A DNA stretch of 6,483 bases from Actinomycetes bacterium (lineage in GTDB: Bacteria > Actinomycetota > Actinomycetes > Actinomycetales > Cellulomonadaceae): the NCBI GenBank assembly GCA_023401045.1, contig JAEXEM010000447.1:1-6483 (forward strand), written 5' to 3'. The position numbers and the translations under genes were made by a program. A model generated the notes under the pieces. The model did not search any database. It saw nothing but the letters and a program-made list of their open reading frames with translations, and was not told the DNA's origin. Positions 1-4,532 of this stretch are shown here, piece after piece. Every line of letters starts with the position of its first letter. Position 1 is the stretch's first letter.

Positions 1-570
1 TCCCGCCCCGGTCCGGCGGAGTCCCGTCGCACGCCGGACGACGCCGCACCCGCACCGCTGCCGGTGGCGCGGATGGCGGCCCCCGACCGGCGCGCCCCCG
101 TCGCGCAGGTCGAGCGCACCGCGCTCGAGGTCGTCCTCCAGCAGCCCACGCTCGTCCCGGCGGAGTTCGACGACCTCGCCCCGGACGCGTGCACGGCGCC
201 GGCCTACCGGGCCGTCCACGAGGCGGTGCGTGCCGCCGGGGGCCTCGTGCGGGCCCGTGAGATCGTCGCCCAGGGCGGCGAGGGTGCGTGGGTCGGTGCC
301 GTCCTCGAGGAGGCGGCCGAGCCCGTGCGTGCCCTGCTCACCGAGCTGTCGGTCGCCCCGCTGCCGGAGGACCGCCCCGACGCGCTGCCGAACTACGTGC
401 GCGGCGTCGTCATGCGGCTCGTCGAGATCGGGTTCACACGGCAGATCGCCGACGTCCGCGGCCGGCTGCAGCGCCTCGGCGCCGACGCCGACCCCGACGA
501 GCAGCGCGCGCTCCTCGGTGAGCTCGTCGAGCTCGAGGCCCGTCGGCGGACGCTGCGCGAGAGCGCCTGA
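1..570 (+). CDS. dnaG: DNA primase, C-terminal part (5' end outside window)
   Basis: DnaG makes the short RNA primers for lagging-strand and origin synthesis at the replication fork. Only the last 189 codons are present. The frame is open from base 1, so the zinc-finger and TOPRIM catalytic domains lie outside the window. The visible part begins with a Pro/Ala/Arg-rich linker (about residues 1-30). A helical domain follows, starting at VERTALEVVLQQPTLV and running through AYRAVHEAV, which is typical of the DnaB-helicase-binding C-terminal domain of bacterial primases. The last ~35 residues are charged helix (EQRALLGELVELEARRRTL), as expected for the helicase-interacting end. The ATG at 64 is internal and not a credible start because the domain extends upstream of it. 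The gene converges on the transglutaminase-like gene, with a hairpin right after the stop codon. The family call is firm; catalytic residues cannot be assessed here. Confidence 0.88.
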   Translation, partial: SRPGPAESRRTPDDAAPAPLPVARMAAPDRRAPVAQVERTALEVVLQQPTLVPAEFDDLAPDACTAPAYRAVHEAVRAAGGLVRAREIVAQGGEGAWVGAVLEEAAEPVRALLTELSVAPLPEDRPDALPNYVRGVVMRLVEIGFTRQIADVRGRLQRLGADADPDEQRALLGELVELEARRRTLRESA

Positions 571-571
571 C

Positions 572-603
572 GCACCCCCGGAGCCGCCTCCCCCCGGGGG
601 TGC
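572..603. terminator. Bidirectional hairpin between dnaG and the transglutaminase-like gene
   Basis: A perfect 10-bp inverted repeat (GCACCCCCGG at 572-581, CCGGGGGTGC at 594-603) with a 12-nt loop starts 2 bases after the dnaG stop and ends 12 bases before the stop of the convergent gene. It has no T-tract on either strand, which is common for actinobacterial hairpins. Its placement between two convergent stops suggests it serves both genes. Confidence 0.6.
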
Positions 604-615
604 CGGCCGCGACCG

Positions 616-1410
616 TCAGCGCAGCTGGACGAGACCCGTGCCGTCGTCCTCGAGCCGCGTGTCCGTCACGGCCGTCACCGTCATCGCCCGCAGCCGCAGA
701 CCGCCGCCGTAGTACGAGAGGAACGCCGTGTCCGTCGCGTCCCGCCCGGTCGCGATGCGCAGCAGGGAGCCGCGCGGCGCGAGCCGGGTCGCGTCGACGA
801 CGTGCCAGCCGCCGTCGACGTACGCCTCGGCCACGGCGTGGAAGTCCATGGGCTTGAGGCCCGGTGCGTAGACGGACACGACCCGGGCCGGCACGTCGCA
901 CGCGCGCAGGAGGGCCACGACGAGGTGCGCGAAGTCGCGGCACACCCCGCGTCGCTTGAGCAGCGTGTCGGTCGCCCCGTCGGTCGGCAGGCTCGAGCCC
1001 GACAGGTACGTCACGTGCCCGCTCACCCACGCGACGACCGCGTCGAGCAGCGGGCCGCCGTCGAGCCCGCGGAACTGGTCGCGTGCGAACGCGAGCAGCC
1101 GGTCGGAGTCGGCGTACCGGCTCGGCCGGCGGTACTCGAGGAGGTCGACGTCCTCGACCGGCGGCGGCGCGGCCCGGCCCGTGACGGTGGCCTGGTAGTC
1201 GACGACGACACGTCCCGCGGGAGCGAGGACGCGGTGCACCCGACCCCCGTGGGGCGTCTTGATCTCGCTCACCTCGAGCGGCTCGTCGTCGGTGCGCGCC
1301 ACGAGCAGCTCGCTGCGCTCGAACGGGCCGTCGGCCACCGCGACGGAGAGCAGGAGCTCGAGCGGCGAGTGCACGTCGAGCGACAGGTGGGCGGCCACGG
1401 AGCGCAGCAC
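616..1410 (-). CDS. Transglutaminase-like (cysteine protease fold) family protein
   Basis: This 264-residue protein belongs to the transglutaminase-like superfamily, probably the bacterial group with a beta-rich N-terminal domain (about residues 5-95) before the papain-like core. The core shows the expected triad: Cys157 in GVCRDFAHL, His191 in MDFHAVAEAYV, and Asp206 in GGWHVVDATR. These motifs indicate an intact thiol hydrolase or transferase centre; the substrate is unknown. No signal peptide or membrane segment is visible, so it is likely cytoplasmic. The chosen start is GTG at 1410, just where the conserved sequence (LRSVAAHLSLDV) begins; a GGAAGGA lies 10 bases upstream. An in-frame ATG at 1533 would add 41 residues of Pro/Arg-rich, non-conserved sequence and is less likely. 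The gene converges on dnaG and diverges from the phosphoesterase gene. In other genomes such proteins often sit beside alpha-E or circularly permuted ATP-grasp genes, but neither is present here. Confidence 0.85.
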   Translation of the reverse strand: MLRSVAAHLSLDVHSPLELLLSVAVADGPFERSELLVARTDDEPLEVSEIKTPHGGRVHRVLAPAGRVVVDYQATVTGRAAPPPVEDVDLLEYRRPSRYADSDRLLAFARDQFRGLDGGPLLDAVVAWVSGHVTYLSGSSLPTDGATDTLLKRRGVCRDFAHLVVALLRACDVPARVVSVYAPGLKPMDFHAVAEAYVDGGWHVVDATRLAPRGSLLRIATGRDATDTAFLSYYGGGLRLRAMTVTAVTDTRLEDDGTGLVQLR

Positions 1411-1774
1411 GGGTGACGCATCCTTCCCCGGCCAGACGGGCCGGACGACGGGTGGAGGCAGGGGTCGACGAGGGGACCACGGCGTCCCCGGACGGTCGGC
1501 GGCGGGCAGCCGCCGCACCCCGGAGGAGGGCATGGCGAAGCGGGGGATGAGGCGAGGGATGGCCCGCGTGGGCGCGCGGGTGAGGTAAGTGTGAGGCTCC
1601 CGGGGCGGTTCGTCCAGCCCCGCCGGAGCGGCGTACGTCTGCCCAGGTCAGCGGCCTGCCAGGGGGTTCGAGGCGGCGCTCTCCACGGGGCTCGGCGTGG
1701 TCCGTGGGCCGGGTGCGTGGCACCCTGGGCGTGCACCGTCCACGACCCCGTCCCGGCGGTGCGGGAGGGGCCCG
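1411..1774. other. Divergent intergenic region, transglutaminase-like gene / phosphoesterase gene
   Basis: This 364-base spacer separates two divergent starts and must hold promoters for both, but I cannot identify a convincing -35/-10 pair on either strand. Visible structure includes a tiny ORF with a strong ribosome binding site at 1532-1588 (listed separately). There is also a 6-bp inverted repeat GGGTGC-GTG-GCACCC at 1711-1725, about 50 bases upstream of the phosphoesterase start, which could be an operator or a small hairpin. No tRNA, repeat array or mobile element was seen. Confidence 0.5.
1532..1588 (+). CDS. Possible 18-codon small ORF, unknown
   Basis: ATG at 1532 is preceded at near-ideal spacing by GGAGGAGGG (1522-1530), one of the best Shine-Dalgarno matches in the window, and opens 18 codons ending in TAA at 1586-1588. 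The peptide is MAKRGMRRGMARVGARVR: highly basic, with an internal RGMRRGMAR pattern and no recognisable domain. It lies about 186 bases upstream of the phosphoesterase gene on the same strand and antisense to nothing annotated. It could be a leader peptide, a small basic protein, or chance in purine-rich DNA. I do not recognise it. Confidence 0.3.
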   Translation: MAKRGMRRGMARVGARVR

Positions 1775-2377
1775 ATGCCGAGTCGCCCGCCGCACGAGGT
1801 CCCGCCCCCCGTCACCGGGCCGGGCCGGGCGGCCGAGGTCCGGACGCTGCTCCTCGCGGACACGCACGTGCCCGCGCGTGCCCGCGACCTGCCGCCGCAG
1901 GTGTGGGACGCGGTCGACGCCGCGGACCTCGTCGTCCACGCGGGGGACTGGGTGTCCATCGACCTGCTCGACCGGCTGGAGGCGCGCGCGTCGCGGCTGC
2001 TCGCGTGCCACGGCAACAACGACCCCGACGACCTCGTGGTGCGGGCGCCCGAGGTGGGGCGTGCCGTCGTCGCCGGCGTGCGGCTCGCCGTCGTCCACGA
2101 GACCGGTCCGGCGGCCGGGCGGGAGCGGCGCGTCGACGCCGACCCGCGGTTCGCCGACCTCGACCTGCTCGTCTTCGGCCACAGCCACGTCCCGTGGGAC
2201 AGCGTCACCCCGCGCGGCCTGCGGCTCCTCAACCCCGGCTCGCCGACGGACCGCCGACGCCAGCCGGCGTGCACGTACGTCACGCTCACGCTCCGGGACG
2301 GCGGTGTCCACGACGTGACCCTCCACCGGCTGCCGGCCCGGCCGCCGCGCGGCGCCCCCCGGCGGGACCGCGGGTAG
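1775..2377 (+). CDS. YfcE/MJ0936-type metallophosphoesterase
   Basis: This 200-residue protein has the full metal-ligand series of the calcineurin-like phosphoesterase fold in its small YfcE/MJ0936 form. The series is Asp29 and His31 (LLADTHV), Asp58 (HAGDW), Asn81 (CHGNNDPDD), His108 (AVVHETG), and His136 and His138 (FGHSHVP). The family's NPGSPTDRR motif follows at about 153-161. Such enzymes bind two divalent metals and hydrolyse phosphodiesters or phosphomonoesters; the natural substrate is generally unknown. The length is normal, with an ~20-residue Pro-rich N-terminal extension. ATG 1775 is preferred because GGGAGGGG ends four bases upstream; the in-frame ATG at 1697 lacks a better site and adds non-conserved sequence. 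No signal peptide is visible, so it is probably cytoplasmic. The gene is apparently monocistronic, converging on tRNA-Asn with a hairpin 3 bases past its stop. A misread open frame covers much of it on the other strand, which only reflects high GC. Confidence 0.87.
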   Translation: MPSRPPHEVPPPVTGPGRAAEVRTLLLADTHVPARARDLPPQVWDAVDAADLVVHAGDWVSIDLLDRLEARASRLLACHGNNDPDDLVVRAPEVGRAVVAGVRLAVVHETGPAAGRERRVDADPRFADLDLLVFGHSHVPWDSVTPRGLRLLNPGSPTDRRRQPACTYVTLTLRDGGVHDVTLHRLPARPPRGAPRRDRG

Positions 2378-2380
2378 CAC

Positions 2381-2420
2381 GAAGGCCTCCGACCCGCGGT
2401 GACGCGGGGCGAAGGCCTTC
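2381..2420. terminator. Bidirectional hairpin between phosphoesterase gene and tRNA-Asn
   Basis: An outer stem GAAGGCCT/AGGCCTTC (2381-2388 and 2413-2420) leads, through two mismatches around two pairs, to an inner stem CCCGCG/CGCGGG (2393-2398 and 2403-2408). The loop is GTGA, a GNRA tetraloop on the plus strand. It sits 3 bases after the phosphoesterase stop and 6 bases beyond the 3' end of the opposite-strand tRNA. No T-tract is present. Confidence 0.65.
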
Positions 2421-2426
2421 TCGATG

Positions 2427-2499
2427 CTCCCCCGACTGGACTCGAACCAGTAACCCTTCGATTAACAGTCGAATGCTCTGCCAATTGAGCTACGGGGGA
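2427..2499 (-). tRNA. tRNA-Asn (anticodon GTT)
   Basis: The 73-nt cloverleaf is complete on the minus strand. It has acceptor TCCCCCG/CGGGGGA with discriminator G, D-stem GCTC/GAGC, anticodon stem TTCGA/TCGAA around CTGTTAA, and T-arm ACTGG-TTCGAGT-CCAGT. The anticodon GTT is at 2466-2464, which decodes asparagine. The 3' CCA is not encoded. Confidence 0.97.
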
Positions 2500-2512
2500 T
2501 CGTGCGGGGAAA

Positions 2513-2518
2513 ACCCTA
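2513..2518 (-). promoter_or_regulatory. Candidate -10 element for tRNA-Asn
   Basis: On the minus strand, TAGGGT lies 13 bases before the tRNA 5' end and is preceded by TGC, giving an extended -10 (TGnTAGGGT). The predicted transcript would start only a few bases before the mature tRNA. No recognisable -35 is present at the usual spacing, which fits an extended -10 promoter. Confidence 0.45.
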
Positions 2519-2548
2519 GCAGGCCCGCGGGGGTGCCTCCGACACGGT

Positions 2549-2561
2549 CCACGTGACGTGG
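2549..2561. repeat. Perfect 13-bp palindrome CCACGT-G-ACGTGG
   Basis: Perfect inverted repeat with a one-base centre, one base beyond the stop of the minus-strand hypothetical gene and upstream of the tRNA-Asn promoter. As RNA it could only form a 4-bp stem, so it looks more like a protein-binding site than a terminator. The binding factor is unknown. Confidence 0.35.
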
Positions 2562-2562
2562 C

Positions 2563-3075
2563 TCATGGTGCGAGCCCCGCCTCGGCGCGCACGCGCCGTT
2601 CGGCGAGCGCGACCTGCCGAGCCACCCCCGGGTCCGCGAGGTCGACGTCGCCGGGCCCGATGACCTGCGTGAAGAGGGCGCCGTCCTCGTCACGGCGCAG
2701 GGCGACCCGCACCCGCTCCCCGGACCCCGGCAGGCTGACGTGCTCGACGTGGACGACCGACTGCTGGACGCGCTCGCGGAAGGACTGCGTGAGGTCCCAC
2801 GCGGGGGAGTCCGGCCCGAGCGGGAGGTCGGTGCTCGCCCCGTTGACCCAGTGGACCGTGAGCGTGCCCGTGGTCGCGTCGAGCGAGCCACGGTCGACGT
2901 CCGCCCACGGCACGCGGACCGTCCCGTCCGTCCCCACGAGGTGGAGGGCGCGGCGCGTCGTCACGACCCACCGGCCGTCGACGAGGGGAGCGGCGGCGAG
3001 GACCGCGTCACCGCGCAGGTCGAGCGCGCGGCGGACGGGGTCGGGCAGACGTCGGCGACGGGAGAACAGGGCCAC
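2563..3075 (-). CDS. Hypothetical protein (no recognised domain)
   Basis: A soluble 170-residue protein that I do not recognise. It starts ALFSRRRRLPDPVRRAL and continues as alternating hydrophobic/polar beta-like segments (AAPLVDGRWVVTTRRALHLV, TVRVPWADVDRGSLD, TGTLTVHWVNG). This resembles the PH-like beta-barrel pattern of small actinobacterial proteins that sense or scaffold, but that likeness is an impression only. The last ~40 residues (about 131-170) form a mixed charged tail ending in a helix (VARQVALAERRVRAEAGL). No signal peptide, transmembrane segment or metal motif is visible. GTG at 3075 is preferred because conserved-looking sequence begins there and GGTGGT lies just upstream. 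An in-frame ATG at 3156 would add 27 residues and almost reach the divergent tRNA gene, leaving no room for a promoter. It lies alone between two tRNA genes. Confidence 0.7.
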   Translation of the reverse strand: MALFSRRRRLPDPVRRALDLRGDAVLAAAPLVDGRWVVTTRRALHLVGTDGTVRVPWADVDRGSLDATTGTLTVHWVNGASTDLPLGPDSPAWDLTQSFRERVQQSVVHVEHVSLPGSGERVRVALRRDEDGALFTQVIGPGDVDLADPGVARQVALAERRVRAEAGLAP

Positions 3076-3143
3076 GTCACCACCGTAGCCGTGCCGTGCG
3101 CCGTTCCTGCGGGACCGCTCGCGGGGCGGGTCCTGCGCCTCGG

Positions 3144-3149
3144 TAGGCT
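3144..3149 (+). promoter_or_regulatory. Candidate -10 element for tRNA(CAT)
   Basis: TAGGCT is a common actinobacterial -10 form and lies 9 bases before the tRNA 5' end, so transcription would start within a few bases of the mature tRNA. No clear -35 hexamer was found at 16-18 bases upstream. Confidence 0.4.
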
Positions 3150-3158
3150 GCGGCACGC

Positions 3159-3232
3159 GGGCCAGTAGCTCAGTCGGTCAGAGCAGCGGACTCATAATCC
3201 GTCGGTCGTGGGTTCAAGCCCCACCTGGCCCA
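3159..3232 (+). tRNA. tRNA with anticodon CAT, probably tRNA-Ile2 (lysidine-modified)
   Basis: A complete 74-nt cloverleaf with acceptor GGGCCAG/CTGGCCC and discriminator A, D-stem GCTC/GAGC, anticodon stem GCGGA/TCCGT around CTCATAA, and T-arm GTGGG-TTCAAGC-CCCAC. The 3' CCA is not encoded. CAT can mean elongator Met or Ile2, whose C34 is converted to lysidine by TilS to read AUA. In E. coli, TilS recognises C4-G69 and C5-G68 in the acceptor stem. This gene has both pairs, and its 27-43 pair is G-U, as in E. coli tRNA-Ile2. It is not the initiator: the stem lacks three consecutive G-C pairs next to the loop. Certainty is high for a tRNA and moderate for Ile2 over Met. Confidence 0.95.
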
Positions 3233-3240
3233 CCGTCGGC

Positions 3241-3269
3241 CGGTCCGTCGCCGCTGCGGGTGCGGACCG
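3241..3269 (+). terminator. Candidate hairpin downstream of the tRNA
   Basis: A 7-bp inverted repeat, CGGTCCG (3241-3247) and CGGACCG (3263-3269), with a 15-nt loop begins 8 bases after the tRNA 3' end. There is no T-tract. A second copy of the right arm at 3306-3312 could pair instead. Confidence 0.35.
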
Positions 3270-3346
3270 CCGGGACTGCTGCCACGATCCCTCCGGGCGC
3301 CGGTGCGGACCGGCCGGGTGGGGGCCCGTGCCACGAGGAGGCGGCA

Positions 3347-4123
3347 GTGACGACGATCGCCACGGGGTCCGGACGACGCGCGTGGGAGGTCGCGGCCCGT
3401 GCGGGGTACGCGGCCAGCGGTCTGGTGCACGTGCTCATCGGCCTGCTGGCGGTGCAGCTCGCCGTCGGCGGCGGGTCGGGCAGCACGGACCAGACCGGCG
3501 CGTTCTCGCAGATCGCGTCGACGCCCTTCGGGGCGGTGACCCTCTGGGTGTCGGCCGTCGCCTTCGTCGCGCTCGCGGCGTGGCAGGCCGCAGCGGCGAT
3601 GAGCGGCGCGGCGGGAGACGCCGGTGACCGGGGGAAGGCCGGGGCGAAGGCGGTGCTCTACCTCGCGCTCGCGGTGACGGCCTTCGGGGTGCTCCAGGGC
3701 GCCGGGTCGTCCGACGGGACGTCGTCCTTCACCGGTCGGCTCATGCAGGCGCCCGGGGGACGGGTGCTCGTCGCCGTCGCCGGGCTGGGCGTGCTCGTCG
3801 TCGCCGCGCACCACGTGCGCAAGGGCTGGCGTCGTGACTTCCTCGAGGACCTGCGCCGGCTGCCGGCCGGCGCCGCGGGCCGGTGGGCGGAGCGCGCGGG
3901 CCTCGCCGGGTACGTCGCCAAGGGTGCGGCGCTGGGCGTCGTCGGCGTCCTCTTCGTCCTGGCGGCGTTCCATGCGGACCCGGGGGAGGCGGGCGGCCTC
4001 GACGCCGCGCTCCAGACGCTGCGCGACGCTCCGGCGGGCCCGGTGCTCCTCGGGCTGGTCGCCGTGGGGCTCGTGGCCTTCGGCCTCTACTGCGGCGTGC
4101 GGGCACGGTTCGCGCGGATGTGA
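3347..4123 (+). CDS. DUF1206 family integral membrane protein
   Basis: This 258-residue protein matches the DUF1206 pattern of three consecutive repeats, each with two membrane helices, giving six predicted helices. Repeat 1 covers about residues 18-80 (GYAASGLVHVLIGLLAVQLA, then VTLWVSAVAFVALAAWQ). Repeat 2 covers about 97-160 (AVLYLALAVTAFGVL, then VLVAVAGLGVLVVAAHHV). Repeat 3 covers about 184-256 (GYVAKGAALGVVGVLFVLAA, then VLLGLVAVGLVAFGLY). Short Gly/Ser- or Asp-rich loops join the helices, and basic residues (HVRKGWRRD; CGVRARFARM) mark cytoplasmic ends. Function is unknown; the family is found mostly in actinobacteria and some cyanobacteria. GTG 3347 is chosen because GAGGAGG (3335-3341) sits 5 bases upstream; the in-frame ATG at 3260 adds 29 non-conserved residues. 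It appears to be a single-gene unit after the tRNA and before the bldC regulatory region. Confidence 0.87.
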   Translation: MTTIATGSGRRAWEVAARAGYAASGLVHVLIGLLAVQLAVGGGSGSTDQTGAFSQIASTPFGAVTLWVSAVAFVALAAWQAAAAMSGAAGDAGDRGKAGAKAVLYLALAVTAFGVLQGAGSSDGTSSFTGRLMQAPGGRVLVAVAGLGVLVVAAHHVRKGWRRDFLEDLRRLPAGAAGRWAERAGLAGYVAKGAALGVVGVLFVLAAFHADPGEAGGLDAALQTLRDAPAGPVLLGLVAVGLVAFGLYCGVRARFARM

Positions 4124-4124
4124 C

Positions 4125-4146
4125 GCGCCGGCTCCGGGGGCCGCGC
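4125..4146 (+). terminator. Candidate hairpin after the DUF1206 gene
   Basis: GCG-c-CGGC (4125-4132) pairs with GCCGCGC (4140-4146), giving 7 pairs with one bulged C and a 7-nt loop. It begins one base after the stop codon. There is no T-tract, and the stem is short. Confidence 0.35.
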
Positions 4147-4168
4147 TAGACAGCACCGGCCGTCCGCC

Positions 4169-4182
4169 GTGACTTCTGTCAC
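4169..4182. promoter_or_regulatory. Crp/GlxR-like palindrome
   Basis: GTGACTTCTGTCAC is a perfect 5-bp inverted repeat with a 4-base centre. It fits the GTG-N6-GNCAC consensus reported for actinobacterial Crp proteins and the GTGA-N6-TCAC core of Crp/GlxR sites. It lies about 220 bases upstream of the bldC -35 and 46 bases after the DUF1206 stop. Regulation of bldC from this distance is inference. Confidence 0.4.
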
Positions 4183-4338
4183 GCGACCGCCACGACGCCG
4201 TGGGCAACCGGGCGACGCGTCGCCGAGGGGTGTCCGAGGGGTGGGCGTTTGGTTGGCAAGCGCAGTCCCAGGTCAGGAGCCCAGGGCGCCCTCGGTGCGG
4301 TCCTCGGCGGGGCGCTTCGCGGTGAGCCGTGACGGAAG

Positions 4339-4378
4339 GTCCGATTCCCCACATGGTGATGTTTCACCCGGGTCGGAC
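4339..4378. repeat. Bulged inverted repeat upstream of the bldC promoter
   Basis: Three nested complementary blocks are present: GTCCGA/TCGGAC (4339-4344, 4373-4378), CCC/GGG (4347-4349, 4370-4372) and GGTGA/TCACC (4355-4359, 4364-4368), closing on a TGTT loop. It ends 22 bases before the -35 element. It could be a terminator for read-through from upstream, or a compound operator. No T-tract follows. Confidence 0.4.
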
Positions 4379-4400
4379 ACATCTGGCACCGCGTCGGTTC

Positions 4401-4430
4401 TTGCACAGTTGTCCAAGTTTGGTGCATAGT
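4401..4430 (+). promoter_or_regulatory. Sigma-70-like promoter of bldC
   Basis: TTGCAC (4401-4406, five of six matches to TTGACA positions apart from A4/C5 order) is followed after 18 bases by CATAGT (4425-4430, four of six to TATAAT). The predicted start is near 4436-4438. That coincides with the first base of the aptamer's P1 helix at 4437, so promoter and riboswitch support each other. Confidence 0.55.
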
Positions 4431-4436
4431 CGTCGT

Positions 4437-4518
4437 GTCAGCGACAAAGGGCAAACCCGCCGTGAGGTGGGGACGCAAAGCCACGGGGCCCACCGGGTCA
4501 GCCGAGCTACCGAACGAC
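4437..4518 (+). promoter_or_regulatory. Cyclic di-GMP-I (GEMM) riboswitch aptamer upstream of bldC
   Basis: The RNA carries the conserved GEMM-I blocks in order: GGGCAAACC (4449-4457), GGGACGCAAAGCC (4470-4482) and GCUACCG (4506-4512). Between the first two is a hairpin, CCCGCC/GGUGGG (4456-4461, 4466-4471), capped by GUGA, a GNRA tetraloop as in V. cholerae Vc2. After the second block comes a hairpin, GGCCC/GGGUC (4487-4491, 4495-4499). It is extended by CGG/CCG (4484-4486, 4502-4504) and AGC/GCU (4479-4481, 4506-4508), with an asymmetric AG bulge that may serve as tetraloop receptor. P1 can form from GUC..CG (4437-4439, 4442-4443) and CG..GAC (4511-4512, 4516-4518). By alignment to Vc2, the ligand-contact positions are G4450 (G20), A4477 (A47) and C4510 (the C92 region). 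G rather than A at the G20 position favours c-di-GMP over cGAMP. The AAGGAG of bldC starts at the next base after P1, and no terminator hairpin intervenes, so translational control is likely. The ON/OFF direction is not determined. Confidence 0.87.
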
Positions 4519-4524
4519 AAGGAG
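4519..4524 (+). promoter_or_regulatory. Ribosome binding site of bldC, flush with the aptamer
   Basis: AAGGAG lies 8 bases before the ATG at 4533 and directly touches the 3' end of the aptamer's P1 strand (GAC at 4516-4518). A ligand-stabilised P1 would place a helix end against the ribosome binding site. Confidence 0.8.
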
Positions 4525-4532
4525 TACCAGCC

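Larger units (their letters stand above)
4124..4436. other. Intergenic region upstream of the bldC transcript
   Basis: Together with the aptamer, this makes a 409-base gap between the DUF1206 stop and bldC. It holds, in order: a weak hairpin just after the stop (4125-4146), a Crp-like palindrome (4169-4182), a stretch at 4183-4338 in which I see nothing assignable, a bulged inverted repeat (4339-4378) and a promoter (4401-4430). The sequence from about 4340 to 4440 is clearly more A/T-rich than its surroundings, as expected for a promoter region. The bldC frame is open without a stop across 4329-4532, but that stretch encodes no BldC-like sequence. Confidence 0.6.

Noticed and set aside
802..1416. 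204-codon plus-strand frame opposite the transglutaminase-like gene
   Set aside because: Antisense of the Cys-His-Asp core motifs; low-complexity Arg/Val/Glu composition.
1411..1533. 41-residue N-terminal extension of the transglutaminase-like protein
   Set aside because: Pro/Arg-rich and not domain-like; conserved sequence begins at the GTG at 1410, which has a plausible ribosome binding site.
1640..1690. tRNA-like fragment or integration site, suggested by a TTCGAGG string
   Set aside because: No matching T-stem or acceptor arm can be drawn and no direct repeat of either nearby tRNA 3' end is present.
2011..2025. Asn in place of His/Cys in the phosphoesterase GNxD motif (GNND)
   Set aside because: Variation at this position is common in the YfcE/MJ0936 group; the metal-binding Asn is present, so it is not evidence of a defect.
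434..2380. 648-codon open frame on the minus strand
   Set aside because: It overlaps dnaG, the transglutaminase-like gene and the phosphoesterase gene, is composed of Arg/Pro/Ala-rich low-complexity sequence, and shows no domain; it is a high-GC shadow frame.
3170..4354. 394-codon minus-strand frame opposite the DUF1206 gene
   Set aside because: It runs through the tRNA(CAT) gene and opposite clear DUF1206 membrane repeats; its translation is low-complexity Arg/Pro/Gly.
4360..4385. Possible BldD operator near the bldC promoter
   Set aside because: The TCACCCGGGTC stretch matches only half of the BldD consensus and lacks the second arm.
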